DNA of 64,000 nt from Teichococcus oryzae (GCF_008386565.1 NZ_VUKA01000005.1:124001-188000); one strand, 5' to 3'; shown: positions 41,797 to 51,756, counted from the first letter of the stretch. A program made the numbers and translations. Notes: generated by a model not told the origin, from the sequence alone.

Positions 41797-43389
41797 ATGC
41801 GTCAGAAGATCACGCGCCGCGGCGCGCTCCTGCTCGGGGGCGCGGCGCTCGCGGCGCCGTCCCTTTCGCGCGCCCAGCGCGCCGATCCGCGCATCCTGCG
41901 CTTCGTGCCGCAGGCCGCGCTGTCCATCACCGATCCGGTGGCCTCCCTCGCCGGCGTCGCGGTGAACCACAGCTTCTACGTCTATGACACGCTCTACGGT
42001 ATGGATGCCAAGATGCGGGTCAAGCCGCAGATGGCCGAGGGCCACAGCGTGTCCGATGATGGCCTGACCTGGACCATCCGCCTGCGGGAAGGCCTGTTCT
42101 TCCATGACGGGGAGCCGGTGCGCTCGCGCGATTGCGCCGCCAGCCTGCGCCGCTGGTGCAGCCGCGACACCTTCGGCCGCACCCTGGGCAATGCCGTGGC
42201 CGAATGGCAGACGCCGGATGACCGCACCCTGGTGATCCGCCTGTCCCGCCCCTTCCCCCTGCTGCTGGACGCCCTGGCCAAGCCCGGCACCAGCCCCGCC
42301 TTCATCATGCCGGAGCGCATCGGCAACACGGAAGCCACCAAGCCCTTCACCGAGGTCATCGGCTCCGGCCCCTATCGCTTCGCGGCCGATGAATTCGTCC
42401 CCGGCAGCCGCGCCGCCTACCGGAAGTTCGACCGCTACGTTCCCCGGCAGGAAGCGCCGGAATGGACCTCCGGCGGCAAGGTGGTGCATTTCGAGCGCGT
42501 CGAATGGATCATGATGCCCGACCAGGCGACCGCCGCCGCCGCCCTTCAGGCCGGCGAGGTGGATTGGTGGGAACAGGTCGGCGCCGATCTGATTCCCGTG
42601 CTGCGCCGCAGCCGCGACATCACCATCGCGAATGGCGACCCGGCCGGCTATATGGGCGTGCTGCGCTTCAACCATCTGCATCCGCCCTTCAACAATCCGA
42701 AGGCGCGGCAGGCCGTGCTCGCCGCCATCCACCAGCCCGACTTCATGGGCGCGGTGACCAACAGCGACGAGACAGCCTACAATGTCTGTCATTCCTTCTT
42801 TCCCTGCACCACGCCCTATGGCCGCGCTTCCTCGCCCGATCCGATGGCGGAGGCGAATCTGGACCGCGCCCGCGCCCTGCTGAAGGAAAGCGGCTATGCG
42901 GGGGAGAAGGTGGTTCTTCTCAACCCCTCGGACTTCGCCTCCATCGCGCCCTTCGGGCTGATCGCGCACGACCTGCTGACCCGCATCGGCTTCAACACCG
43001 AGCTGGTTTCGACGGATTGGGGCAGCGTCCTCGGCCGCATCGTGCAGCGCAAGCCGCCCTCCGAGGGCGGGTGGAACATCTTCCCGGTCTGGTGGAGCGG
43101 CATGGGCATCGTCACCCCCAGCCAGAACGCGCTGATCCGCGGCCAGGGCGAGGGCGGCTGGACCGGCTGGTATGAAAGCAAGGAAATGGAAGCCATGAAT
43201 GCGCGCTGGCTTTCCGTGGCCACGGAGGAGGAGCGCATGCGGATCGGCGACGAGATGCAGCAGCTCGCCTTCCGCGACGTGCCGACCGTGCCGCTGGGGC
43301 AGTTCTTCATCCGCACCGCCTACCGCAAGTCGCTCACCGGCATGCTGGAAGGGCCGCGCCCCGTGCCCTGGAACCTGCGCCGGGCATGA
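41797..43389 (+). CDS. Peptide/opine-type solute-binding protein (family 5), copy 1
   Basis: This is a 530-residue periplasmic receptor of the DppA/OppA type. The signal MRQKITRRGALLLGGAALAAP... looks Tat-like. The mature core has PQMAEGHSVSDDGLTWTIRLREGLFFHDGEPV, GSGPYRF and LQAGEVDWWEQ. It is closely similar to the binding protein at 45667 across its length, so the two look like duplicates. Its stop overlaps the DMFase-type gene. No peptide-type permease or ATPase is in the window. Confidence 0.92.
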   Translation: MRQKITRRGALLLGGAALAAPSLSRAQRADPRILRFVPQAALSITDPVASLAGVAVNHSFYVYDTLYGMDAKMRVKPQMAEGHSVSDDGLTWTIRLREGLFFHDGEPVRSRDCAASLRRWCSRDTFGRTLGNAVAEWQTPDDRTLVIRLSRPFPLLLDALAKPGTSPAFIMPERIGNTEATKPFTEVIGSGPYRFAADEFVPGSRAAYRKFDRYVPRQEAPEWTSGGKVVHFERVEWIMMPDQATAAAALQAGEVDWWEQVGADLIPVLRRSRDITIANGDPAGYMGVLRFNHLHPPFNNPKARQAVLAAIHQPDFMGAVTNSDETAYNVCHSFFPCTTPYGRASSPDPMAEANLDRARALLKESGYAGEKVVLLNPSDFASIAPFGLIAHDLLTRIGFNTELVSTDWGSVLGRIVQRKPPSEGGWNIFPVWWSGMGIVTPSQNALIRGQGEGGWTGWYESKEMEAMNARWLSVATEEERMRIGDEMQQLAFRDVPTVPLGQFFIRTAYRKSLTGMLEGPRPVPWNLRRA

Positions 43390-45566
43390 CGGGGATGCTG
43401 CCGCCCGTCACAGGCTATCTCGACCGCTTCTCCCGCCGCCCGGGCGAGAAGATCACCGCGCATGTCAGCCTGCGCCACCCCGGCCCCTGCCGCGCGCGGA
43501 TTGTGCGGGTGGTTTCGGCCGACCCCAATCCGGCGGGGCCGGGCCTGGACCTGCGGCCCGTTCCGGAGGCTTTCGACCATCATTTCGACGGCCACCACCA
43601 GCCCGTGCGGCTGGGGTCCTGGGGGCTGGTGCAAGGCGGCCCGCGCCTGGAGGCCGGGCAGTCGCGCTGCTGGGCGGTTCTGGTGCAATTGCTGGCGGAA
43701 CTGCCCGCCGCCACGGTGCTGGCCGCCGAGGGCGGGTCGGACAGCATCGTGATCCGCGCGGGCGCCGAGGGCGCCGAGGCCGAAATCACCCTTGGCACCA
43801 CCACCACCCGCCTGCGCACGGACATGCCGCTGCGGCCGGCGGTGTGGTACCGCCTCTGGCTGTCGCATGATCCAGCCACGGGGCGGGTGGTGCTGGGCCA
43901 GGCGCCGCTGGGCGCGCCGGGCGCCGTGGCCGTCACGGCACAGGCTGCGGCGGGCGGGGCCGCGCCCATCACCGCCATCACCTTCGCCGCGCGGGATGCC
44001 TCGGCACCGCGCGACCACTTCACCGGCAAGGTCGAGGACCCGCTGGTGGCGGCGGCTTTTGTCGAATCCTGGCCCGATCCCCTCCACCTCGCCGCTCCGG
44101 CGGAAAGCCTGCGCGCCCGCTGGGATTTTTCGGACGGCATCACCACCGAGCAGGTCACCGATACCGGCCCGGATGCGCTGCATGGCAGCCTGATCAACCT
44201 TCCCACGCGCGGGGTGGTCGGCGCCGCCTGGACCGGCAACGAGACCTGCTGGCGCCACGCCCCCGCGGAATACGCCGCCATCCATTTCCATGCCGATAAC
44301 CTCAGCGATTGCGGCTGGGCGCCCTCCTTCGCCTTCGACGTGCCGGAGGGGATGCGCAGCGGCGCCTATGCCTTCCATCTGACCTGCGAGGATGGCGAGG
44401 ACTGGCTGCCCTTCTACATCCTGCCGCGCCGGGACGGGCCGCATGCCCCGGTGGCCTTCCTGGCCTCCACCTTCACCTACCAGGCCTATGCCAACCACGC
44501 GCGCGGCAATGCCGATGCCGCCTACAAGGAACGCGTCGCCGCCTGGGGCGCCTATCCGCACAACCCGGACGATGTTCCGGCCTTCAGCCATTCGACCTAT
44601 AATCGCCATCCTGACAACAGCGGCATCTCGCTCTCCTCCCGGCTGCGGCCGATCCTGACGATGCGGCCGGGCTTCCTGACCTTCAACGACGCGAAGGGTT
44701 CCGGGCTGCGGCATTATCCCGCCGATTCCCACCTGCTCGCCTGGCTGGAAGCGCGCGGCATCGAATTCGACGTCGTCACCGACGAGGACCTCGACGACGA
44801 GGGCGAGGCGCTGCTGTCGCCCTACCGCACCGTCCTGACCGGTTCCCACCCGGAATACCACACCGGCCGGATGCTGGATGCGCTGACGGCTTATCGCGAC
44901 CATGGCGGCAAGCTGTGCTACCTCGGCGGCAACGGCTTCTACTGGCGGATCGCGCGCGATCCCGCCCGCCCGCATGTCATCGAGATCCGCCGCGCCGAGG
45001 GCGGCATCCGCGCCTGGGCGGCGGAAGCGGGCGAATATTACCACCAGCTCGACGGCGCCTTGGGCGGGCTGTGGCGGCGCAACCGCCGGCCGCCCCAGGC
45101 GCTGGTGGGCCTCGGCTTCAGCGCACAGGGATTGTTCGAAGGCACCTTCTACCGCCGCCTGCCGGCCTCCGAGGACCCCCGTCATGCCTGGATCTTCGAG
45201 GGCGTGCCCGAGATCATCGGCGACTACGGCCTGTCTGGCGGCGGGGCGGCGGGGTTCGAGCTGGACCGCGCCGACCCGCGCCTCGGCACGCCGCCCGGCA
45301 CCGTGATCCTGGCGCGGTCGGAACAGCCGCCGGCCTCCTTTGTCACGGTGCCCGAGGAACTGCTCTCCCATATCGCGACCGTGACGGGGGAGAGCCCGGA
45401 GGCGCTGAAGCGCGCGGAGATCATCATCTTCGACGTTCCGGGCGGCGGTTCAGTCTTTGCTGTCGGCTCCATCACATTCTGTGGCAGCCTGTGGAACGGA
45501 ACCGCCTTCGATGGCCCCGTCTCCCGGATGCTGGAGAATGTGGTGCGCCGCTTCGCCGGGATCTGA
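43386..45566 (+). CDS. Dimethylformamidase-type large subunit (orphan)
   Basis: This is a 726-residue protein like the large chain (DmfA2) of N,N-dimethylformamidase, an iron amidohydrolase. The N-terminus GYLDRFSRRPGEKITAHVSL and SADPNPAGPG are family features, followed by a LamG-like sandwich (about residues 90-230). The expected iron site is present by comparison with the Paracoccus enzyme, recalled from memory: Tyr365 (FTYQAYANH), Tyr405 (HSTYNRH) and Glu490 (GSHPEYHTG). No small-subunit gene is next to it. It sits between two duplicated binding-protein genes and overlaps the first. Confidence 0.83.
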   Translation: MTGMLPPVTGYLDRFSRRPGEKITAHVSLRHPGPCRARIVRVVSADPNPAGPGLDLRPVPEAFDHHFDGHHQPVRLGSWGLVQGGPRLEAGQSRCWAVLVQLLAELPAATVLAAEGGSDSIVIRAGAEGAEAEITLGTTTTRLRTDMPLRPAVWYRLWLSHDPATGRVVLGQAPLGAPGAVAVTAQAAAGGAAPITAITFAARDASAPRDHFTGKVEDPLVAAAFVESWPDPLHLAAPAESLRARWDFSDGITTEQVTDTGPDALHGSLINLPTRGVVGAAWTGNETCWRHAPAEYAAIHFHADNLSDCGWAPSFAFDVPEGMRSGAYAFHLTCEDGEDWLPFYILPRRDGPHAPVAFLASTFTYQAYANHARGNADAAYKERVAAWGAYPHNPDDVPAFSHSTYNRHPDNSGISLSSRLRPILTMRPGFLTFNDAKGSGLRHYPADSHLLAWLEARGIEFDVVTDEDLDDEGEALLSPYRTVLTGSHPEYHTGRMLDALTAYRDHGGKLCYLGGNGFYWRIARDPARPHVIEIRRAEGGIRAWAAEAGEYYHQLDGALGGLWRRNRRPPQALVGLGFSAQGLFEGTFYRRLPASEDPRHAWIFEGVPEIIGDYGLSGGGAAGFELDRADPRLGTPPGTVILARSEQPPASFVTVPEELLSHIATVTGESPEALKRAEIIIFDVPGGGSVFAVGSITFCGSLWNGTAFDGPVSRMLENVVRRFAGI

Positions 45567-45666
45567 CAAGGGCCGGCGCCATCCGGGGGCCACGCTCCCT
45601 TCAGCTTCGGCGGGCCGGGCGCGTTCCATGGCGCCCGGCCCGCCAGGACCCAGAAAGTCGAGAAAG

Positions 45667-47262
45667 ATGAAGTCCAGCACCTTCGGCCGCCGTGGCCTTC
45701 TGCAAGCTTCGGGGGCGCTGCTCCTGCCCCTGGCCGCGCCGAAGCTGGCGCGCGCCTCCACGCCGGCCACGCTGCGCTTCGTGCCGCAATCCAACCTTTC
45801 GACGCTGGACCCGGTCTTCACCACGGCGGCGGTGACGATCACGCATGGCTATTGCGTCTTCGACACCCTCTACGGCGTTGATGCCCAGATGCGCGCCAGG
45901 CCGCAGATGGCCGAAGGCGCCACGGTGTCCGAGGACAAGCTCACCTGGCTGATCCGCCTGCGCGAAGGGCTGCGCTTCCATGACGGGGAGCCGGTGCGCG
46001 CCCAGGATTGCGCGGCGAGCCTGACGCGCTGGAGCAAGCGGGACACCTTCGGCCAGACCCTCGGCGCCGCCGTGGAAGCCTTCGAGGCCGCCGATGACCG
46101 CACGATCCGCATCCGCCTGAAGCGCCCCTTCCCGCGCCTGCTGGACGCCATCGGCAAGCCGCATTCCTCACCCGCCTTCATCATGCCCGAGCGGCTGGCG
46201 ATGACGGACCCGAGCAAGCCGGTGACGGAGATGATCGGCTCCGGCCCGTTCCGCTTCGTGGCGGACGAGTTCGTGTCCGGCAGCCGCGCCGTCTATGCCC
46301 GCTTCGCCGACTACAGGCCGCGCGACGGGGCGCCGGAATGGACCTCCGGCGGCAAGCAGGCGCATCTGGAGCGCATCGAATGGATCATCATGCCCGACCC
46401 CGCGACGGCGGCGGGCGCGCTCCAGGCCGGTGAGGTGGATTGGTGGGAACAGGCGCTGCCCGACCTGATCCCGACCCTGACGCGGCGGCGCGGCATCACC
46501 GTGCAGCGGCAGGACCCTTATGGCTTCATCGCCCACGCCCGCTTCAACCACCTGCAGCCGCCCTTCAACAATCCGAAGCTGCGCCGCGCCGTCCTCTCCG
46601 CCCTGCGGCAGGAGGATTACATGCGCTCGATCGTGGGCGAGGACCCCGAAGGCTGGCGCCAGTGCCGCGCCATGTTCCCCTGCGGCCTGCCGGACGTGAC
46701 CGAGGCCGGGGTTCAGGACATGCCGGCCAGCCTGGACGCCGCCCGCGCGGCGGTGAAGAACAGCGGCTACAATGGCGAAACGGCGGTGATCCTGAACCCG
46801 GCCGATTACCCCTCCATCTCCCCGCATGGGCTGCTGACGGCGGATCTGCTGCGGCAGATCGGCATCAAGGTGGATCTGCAGGAAATGGACTGGGGCTCGG
46901 TGCTGCAGCGCCGCCTGTCGCGCGAGCCGGTGGAGAAGGGCGGCTGGAGCATCTACCACACCAACTGGCCCAGCGTGTCCATCGCCAACCCGGCGATGAA
47001 CGCCACCATCCGTGGCCAGGGCAGCACCGGCTGGACCGGCTGGTATGAAAGCGCCGAGATGGAGCGCCTGACCCTGGAATGGCTGGACGCCGCGACGCCC
47101 GAGGATGGCCGCCGGCTGATGGACCAGATCCAGCGCGTGGCCTTCGATGACGTGCCCAGCCTGCCGCTCGGCCAGTATTTCTCCCGCACCGCCTACCGGG
47201 AGAATGTCACCGGCATCCTGCCGGGCTCCGCCGCCTTCTTCTGGAACGTCCGGAAGGGTTGA
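45667..47262 (+). CDS. Peptide/opine-type solute-binding protein (family 5), copy 2
   Basis: This 531-residue periplasmic receptor has a Tat-like signal (FGRRGLLQASGALLLPLAAPKLARA). Shared landmarks with the protein at 41797 include RFVPQ near the start, DTLYG, PQMAEG, FHDGEPVRAQDCAASL, EWTSGGKQAHLERIEWIIMP and GWTGWYES, which indicates duplication. It is followed 2 nt later by a GMC oxidoreductase gene. No cognate membrane components are visible. Confidence 0.92.
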   Translation: MKSSTFGRRGLLQASGALLLPLAAPKLARASTPATLRFVPQSNLSTLDPVFTTAAVTITHGYCVFDTLYGVDAQMRARPQMAEGATVSEDKLTWLIRLREGLRFHDGEPVRAQDCAASLTRWSKRDTFGQTLGAAVEAFEAADDRTIRIRLKRPFPRLLDAIGKPHSSPAFIMPERLAMTDPSKPVTEMIGSGPFRFVADEFVSGSRAVYARFADYRPRDGAPEWTSGGKQAHLERIEWIIMPDPATAAGALQAGEVDWWEQALPDLIPTLTRRRGITVQRQDPYGFIAHARFNHLQPPFNNPKLRRAVLSALRQEDYMRSIVGEDPEGWRQCRAMFPCGLPDVTEAGVQDMPASLDAARAAVKNSGYNGETAVILNPADYPSISPHGLLTADLLRQIGIKVDLQEMDWGSVLQRRLSREPVEKGGWSIYHTNWPSVSIANPAMNATIRGQGSTGWTGWYESAEMERLTLEWLDAATPEDGRRLMDQIQRVAFDDVPSLPLGQYFSRTAYRENVTGILPGSAAFFWNVRKG

Positions 47263-47264
47263 GC

Positions 47265-49031
47265 ATGCCGGCGATCCCTTCCCTCGCGCCGGATGCGGCG
47301 CGGTTCGACGTGGTGATCCTGGGCGGCGGCTCGGCCGGCTGCGTGCTGGCGGCGCGGCTCAGCGAGGACCCGTCCCGCAAGGTGCTGCTGGTGGAAGCGG
47401 GGCAGGATTTGCGGCCGGGCGAGATGCCGCCGGAAATCGCCTCGCCCTATCCGGGGCGGGCCTATTTCAACAGCGCCTGGACCTGGGGCGGGCTGCAGGT
47501 GGCGATGGGCAAGGACCCGTCCAACACCGGCCAGGCCACCATGCGGCCCTATGAGCAGGCGCGCATCCTGGGCGGCGGTTCCTCCATCAACGGCATCGGC
47601 GCCAATCGCGGCTCCCCGCATGACTATGCGGAATGGGAAGCGGAGGGCGCGGCGGGCTGGGGCTGGTCCGATGTGTTGCCCTACTTCCGCAGGCTGGAGC
47701 AGGATCTCGACCTCGCCGCCGACACTGAGCTGCATGGCGCCGACGGCCCCCTGCCAATCCAGCGCGTGCCGCGTTCCCGGCACACGCCCTTCGCCCGGCA
47801 GGTGGAGGCGGAGCTGGGCCAGCAGGGATTCCCCGCGCGGGAGGACCAGAACGGCGCCTGGGAAGACGGCGTCTTTCCCATCACCGTCAATCTGGACCGC
47901 GACGGCCGCCGCACCTCCACGGCCACCGTTTACCTCACCCATGCCGTGCGCGCCCGCCCCAACCTGACGCTATGGACCGGCACCGAGGCGGAGCGGGTGT
48001 TGTTCGAGGGCCGGCGTGCCGTCGGCGCCCGGCTGCGGCGGGGGCGGGACAGCGTCGATGTGGCGGCGCCGCTGGTGATCGTCAGCAGCGGCGCGCTGCA
48101 TTCCCCCGCCCTGCTGTTGCGCAGCGGCGTTGGGCCGGGGGCGGCGCTGAACCAGCTCGGCATCCCCGTGGTGGCGACGCGCGCCGGCGTCGGGCGGAAC
48201 CTGCTGGAACATCCCTCCATCGGCGTTTCCGCCTTTGTCCGCCCGGATGTGCGCCTGCCCGCCGGCGAGCATTACCACATCCAGTCCATCCTGCGCTGGT
48301 CCTCCGGCCTGGAAGGAATGCCGCCGGGGGACATGCACCTCGCCGTCAACACCCGGTCCGGCTGGCACGCTGTGGGGCACCGCATCGCCACGCTGTTCAA
48401 CTGGGTGAACAAATCCTATTCCCAAGGCAGCGTCACCCTGGCCTCGCCCGATCCCTCCGCCCGGCCGGTGGTGGATTTCCGCATGCTGTCGGATGAGCGG
48501 GACCTGGTGCGGCTGGCCCAGGCCTTCCGGCTGGCCGCGGGCGTGCTGCGTGCCGCATCGCTCCGTGGGATGGTGATGGAGGCCTTTCCCTCCACCTATT
48601 CCGCCCAGGTGAAGAAGCTGTTGCAGCCTTCGTGGAAGAACGGCGTGCTGACGGCGCTGGCCGGGCCGGTGATGGACCGGGTGCCCCTGGCGCGCTCCCG
48701 CATCCTGGCCATGGCGCAGGAAGGCAACGCGCCGCTGGAGGTGCTGTGCGCGGACGAGGAAGCGCTGCGGGTGCATCTGCGCCGCCATGTGGGCGGCGTC
48801 TGGCACCCCTGCGGCACCTGCCGCCTGGGCGCGGAGGACGATCCCATGGCGGTGTGCGACCCGTCAGGGCGGGTGATCGGCGTGGACGGGCTGATGGTCT
48901 GCGATGCCTCCGTCATGCCGACCATTCCCTGCGCCAACCTGAACGTGCCGGTCATCATGATCGCCGAGAAGATCGCGGGCGGCATCCGCGCGGCGGCGGC
49001 GGAGGTTCTGCCCGGAAAGGCCGCCGCCTGA
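47265..49031 (+). CDS. GMC-family FAD oxidoreductase (choline-dehydrogenase-like)
   Basis: This is a 588-residue flavoprotein. The FAD fold FDVVILGGGSAGCVLAARLSED is followed by GMC signature 1 (RILGGGSSINGIGANRG), signature 2 (GALHSPALLLRSGVGP) and the C-terminal catalytic region with HPCGTCRLG and CANLNVPVIMIAEKIA. It should oxidise a primary or secondary alcohol. The ATG 2 nt after the binding-protein stop has GGAAGGG upstream. It may process a hydroxylated product of the DMFase-like enzyme, but that link is only by position. Confidence 0.9.
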   Translation: MPAIPSLAPDAARFDVVILGGGSAGCVLAARLSEDPSRKVLLVEAGQDLRPGEMPPEIASPYPGRAYFNSAWTWGGLQVAMGKDPSNTGQATMRPYEQARILGGGSSINGIGANRGSPHDYAEWEAEGAAGWGWSDVLPYFRRLEQDLDLAADTELHGADGPLPIQRVPRSRHTPFARQVEAELGQQGFPAREDQNGAWEDGVFPITVNLDRDGRRTSTATVYLTHAVRARPNLTLWTGTEAERVLFEGRRAVGARLRRGRDSVDVAAPLVIVSSGALHSPALLLRSGVGPGAALNQLGIPVVATRAGVGRNLLEHPSIGVSAFVRPDVRLPAGEHYHIQSILRWSSGLEGMPPGDMHLAVNTRSGWHAVGHRIATLFNWVNKSYSQGSVTLASPDPSARPVVDFRMLSDERDLVRLAQAFRLAAGVLRAASLRGMVMEAFPSTYSAQVKKLLQPSWKNGVLTALAGPVMDRVPLARSRILAMAQEGNAPLEVLCADEEALRVHLRRHVGGVWHPCGTCRLGAEDDPMAVCDPSGRVIGVDGLMVCDASVMPTIPCANLNVPVIMIAEKIAGGIRAAAAEVLPGKAAA

Positions 49032-49131
49032 GCGGAGGCGGCGCCGGGGCTGGCCGCTCCCGGTGCCATGGCCTTGCGGCGGGGGCAGGGCTTGCTAATG
49101 CAAATCCTCCACCGCTGGGGGCTTCTCCCCG

Positions 49132-50595
49132 TTGCTTTATCTTCTCTGGTCGCTTCCCGCGATCATCGTGATCGGCCTCATCGCCACGGGGCGGGCCGAT
49201 GTGCTGCGCGCCGCGCTGGCCGGTGCCCTCGCCGCCCTCGCCATCGCCCTGCTCGCGGCGCCACGGCATTTCCAAGGGGCGGAAGCCGCCACGGCGATCC
49301 TGCGTGGCGGCTGGATCGGCTGGGTGGTGGTGCCCTACATCCTGGGCGGGGTGCTGTTCTGGCAGATCGCCAGCAGGCCGGGCGAGGGGGCGGACGCGGC
49401 CGAGGCGGCGCCCGGCGGCGCCCGGGCCCGGCGCCGGCTGTTGTTCGCCGCCTGCTTCCTGGTCGGACCCTTCGCGGAATCCGCGACCGGCTTCGGCGTC
49501 GGCATCATTGGCACCATGGCGCTGGTGCGCCGCCTCAACGTGCGGAAGCGCCACCTGCTGGCCTTTTCCCTGCTGAGCCAGACGCTGATCCTGTGGGGCG
49601 CCATGGGCAGCGGCGTCATTGTCGGCGCCGCCTTTGCCGGCGCGGACCCGACGCGGCTGGCGCTCCACAGCAGCATCATCGTGGTCGCGCTGCACATCGC
49701 CTGGCTGCCGCTGTTCTGGCGGCTGGCGGCGGCGGCGGGCGTCACGGCCGGATGGCGGGAGCATGCCGGCGAGGCGGCCTGGATCGCCGCGGGCCTCGCG
49801 GCCGCCATTGGCGCGACGGCCTGGCTGGGGCCGGAGATCGCGCTTCTCGCCGCCTATGGGCCGCTGATCGTGCTGCGCTTCCTGGCGGACCAGCGCCCCG
49901 GCCGCCGACGGCTCGTTGAAGGCTTGTGGCGGATGCTGCCCTTCGCGGTGCTGATCGGCGGGCTGGTGCTGTCGCGGACCCTGCCCTTTCTCCGCCACAT
50001 GCTGGCCGAGGCGGGGCGGATGGCGCCCTTCGCCGACGCGCCGGCCTGGTCCCCCTTGCTGCATGCCGGCACATGGCTGGTGGTGGGCGGCCTGGCGACG
50101 GCCCTGCTGCGCGGCGACGGCCCCACCTTGCCGGGGGAGATGCGGGCCGCCTGGCGGACCGGCCGGCTGGCCGTGCTGAGCATCATCCTGTTCTCCATGA
50201 TGGCGGAGGTGCTGTCCCTGTCGGGGATTGCCGCCGCCCTGGCGCAAGGGCTGTTCCTGGCGCTTGGCCAATGGGCGGTGGTGATGACGCCGCTGGTGGC
50301 CGGCACCTTCGGGGCCATCACCAACAGCGGCAACGCGGCCAATGGCCTGCTGATGGCGTCCCAGGTCACGCTGGCGGCCACCGCGGGCCTCAACCTCGCT
50401 GCCGCCGTGGCGCTGCAGCACATGTCCGGCCTGAGCATGAGCATGTTCTCGCCCGTGCGGATGGCCATTGTTTGCAGCCTGGCGGGCGCCACGGGGCGGG
50501 AACGGGAAGCCTACCGGATGATGCTGCCCTTCGCGGCCGCCGCCCTTCTGGTGCTGTTCGGCGCCGCCCTGCTGATCGCGCTGCGCCTGATCTAG
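49132..50595 (+). CDS. LctP-type permease (lactate permease family)
   Basis: This is a 487-residue inner-membrane carrier with about twelve hydrophobic segments. Family-like motifs are FLVGPFAESATGFGVGIIGT and AGTFGAITNSGNAANGLLMASQ, which correspond to the conserved GFG and SN segments of L-lactate permeases. The start is TTG 49132, since no in-frame ATG fits and the segment before it is non-coding. It follows the GMC gene by about 100 bp and ends in a REP-like palindrome. It probably moves a 2-hydroxy acid. Confidence 0.82.
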   Translation: MLYLLWSLPAIIVIGLIATGRADVLRAALAGALAALAIALLAAPRHFQGAEAATAILRGGWIGWVVVPYILGGVLFWQIASRPGEGADAAEAAPGGARARRRLLFAACFLVGPFAESATGFGVGIIGTMALVRRLNVRKRHLLAFSLLSQTLILWGAMGSGVIVGAAFAGADPTRLALHSSIIVVALHIAWLPLFWRLAAAAGVTAGWREHAGEAAWIAAGLAAAIGATAWLGPEIALLAAYGPLIVLRFLADQRPGRRRLVEGLWRMLPFAVLIGGLVLSRTLPFLRHMLAEAGRMAPFADAPAWSPLLHAGTWLVVGGLATALLRGDGPTLPGEMRAAWRTGRLAVLSIILFSMMAEVLSLSGIAAALAQGLFLALGQWAVVMTPLVAGTFGAITNSGNAANGLLMASQVTLAATAGLNLAAAVALQHMSGLSMSMFSPVRMAIVCSLAGATGREREAYRMMLPFAAAALLVLFGAALLIALRLI

Positions 50596-50602
50596 AACGG
50601 AC

Positions 50603-50639
50603 CCCGATCGGGCGGGATCGCCTGATCGGGTGAAGATGC
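50603..50639 (-). repeat. REP-like palindromic element, copy 1
   Basis: This 37-bp element directly follows the permease stop. Read on the minus strand it matches the copy at 55805-55841 at 34 of 37 bases. It folds into a hairpin with a CCCGATC/GATCGGG outer stem and a GGCG/CGCC inner stem. Confidence 0.7.
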
Positions 50640-50657
50640 CCGGCAGAGCCAGGAGCC

Positions 50658-50697
50658 AGAGCATTTGAAGTGAGCCAGTGCGAACGGAAAATGCCCT
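50658..50697. repeat. Imperfect palindrome before the small 84-residue gene
   Basis: Arms AGAGCATTT and AAATGCCCT (8 of 9 complementary) flank 22 bases. It overlaps the stop codon of the small minus-strand gene. It looks like a second kind of dispersed palindrome or a terminator. Confidence 0.5.
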
Positions 50698-50950
50698 AGC
50701 GCGCCGCGCGGCTGAGGAAGGGCGCGGCGGGCGGAGGGGTGTGGGCCGCCTCATCCGCTTCCTCCTCCTGCTCCTCCAGCGCGTCGAGGGAGGCGCGCAT
50801 CCGCCGCACCGTCTCGGCGACCGTGCCCGCTGTCCAGTCGGACACGTCGCGCAGCCAGACGCCGTTGTGGAAGGCGCGGGCGCGACATTCGCCATCGCGC
50901 TGAAAGGTCTTGATGATGTAGGGGCCATGCGCGAACTCGGACGAGCTCAT
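50696..50950 (-). CDS. Small hypothetical protein
   Basis: This 84-residue protein begins SSSEFAHGPYIIKTFQRDGECRARAFHNGVW and ends in an acidic and proline-rich tail. GGAG lies 8 nt before ATG 50950. No family was recognised. It follows the CtrA-like gene by 77 bp on the same strand and may be co-transcribed. Confidence 0.6.
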   Translation of the reverse strand: MSSSEFAHGPYIIKTFQRDGECRARAFHNGVWLRDVSDWTAGTVAETVRRMRASLDALEEQEEEADEAAHTPPPAAPFLSRAAR

Positions 50951-51027
50951 GACCGGATCTCCGTGGCGGGGGGTTGTGCGGCGAGCGGGAACCAGGGCCG
51001 GGGACGGCGCGCCGCCCCCCGCCACTC

Positions 51028-51756
51028 TCACGCGGGGATGGAGGAAGCGGCGATGGTGCCGGGGCTGTAGCGGATGGGCCCCTGATGGGGTTCGCGCAGC
51101 ACATAGCCGCGGCCCCAGACGGTGCCGATCAACTCGCCGGCGCCGGCCTGGGCCAGCTTCTTGCGCAGCTTGCAGATGAACACGTCGATGATCTTGGCTT
51201 CCGGCTCGTCGATGCCGCCGTAAAGGTGGTTGAGGAACACTTCCTTGGTCAGCACCAGGCCCTTGCGCAGGGTGAGCAGCTCCAGGATAGCGTATTCCTT
51301 GCCGGTGAGGTGGATCTCGCGCTCATTCACCCGCACCTCGCGGGAGCCGAGATTGAGGGACAGCGGGCCAACCGCCAGGGTCGGCTGGCTGAAGCCCTTG
51401 GCGCGGCGGATGATCGCCTGGACGCGGGCCACCAGCTCCTGCTGGTCGAAGGGCTTGGTGATGAAGTCGTCGGCGCCCATGCCCAGCGCCCGCACCTTGG
51501 CCTGCGGGCGGGACAGGCCGGACAGCACCAGAACCGGGGTTTCGACGCGGTTGCCGCGCAGGCGGCGCACCACCTCATAGCCCTCCATGTCGGGCAGCAT
51601 GATGTCGAGCACCACGATGTCGTAGTCATACAGCCCGGCCAGCTCCAGCGCTTCCTCGCCGCTGCTGGCGGTGTCGGTGATCATCGAGGACGCCTTCAGC
51701 ATCATCGCGATGCCGCGCGCCGTCGTCACGTCGTCTTCAACCAGGAGAACTCGCAT
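51028..51756 (-). CDS. CtrA-family response regulator (paralogue)
   Basis: This is a 242-residue OmpR/CtrA-type regulator. The receiver domain has E7/D8/D9, the phosphorylated Asp51 ([16 protein letters not shown]) and TKPFD. The winged-helix domain closely follows Ctr[56 protein letters not shown] and [12 protein letters not shown]. CtrA is the master cell-cycle regulator of Alphaproteobacteria and is normally chromosomal. The receiver half is more divergent than the DNA-binding half, and an extra C-terminal tail is present, so I call it a paralogue. No histidine kinase is nearby. Confidence 0.88.
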   Translation of the reverse strand: MRVLLVEDDVTTARGIAMMLKASSMITDTASSGEEALELAGLYDYDIVVLDIMLPDMEGYEVVRRLRGNRVETPVLVLSGLSRPQAKVRALGMGADDFITKPFDQQELVARVQAIIRRAKGFSQPTLAVGPLSLNLGSREVRVNEREIHLTGKEYAILELLTLRKGLVLTKEVFLNHLYGGIDEPEAKIIDVFICKLRKKLAQAGAGELIGTVWGRGYVLREPHQGPIRYSPGTIAASSIPA

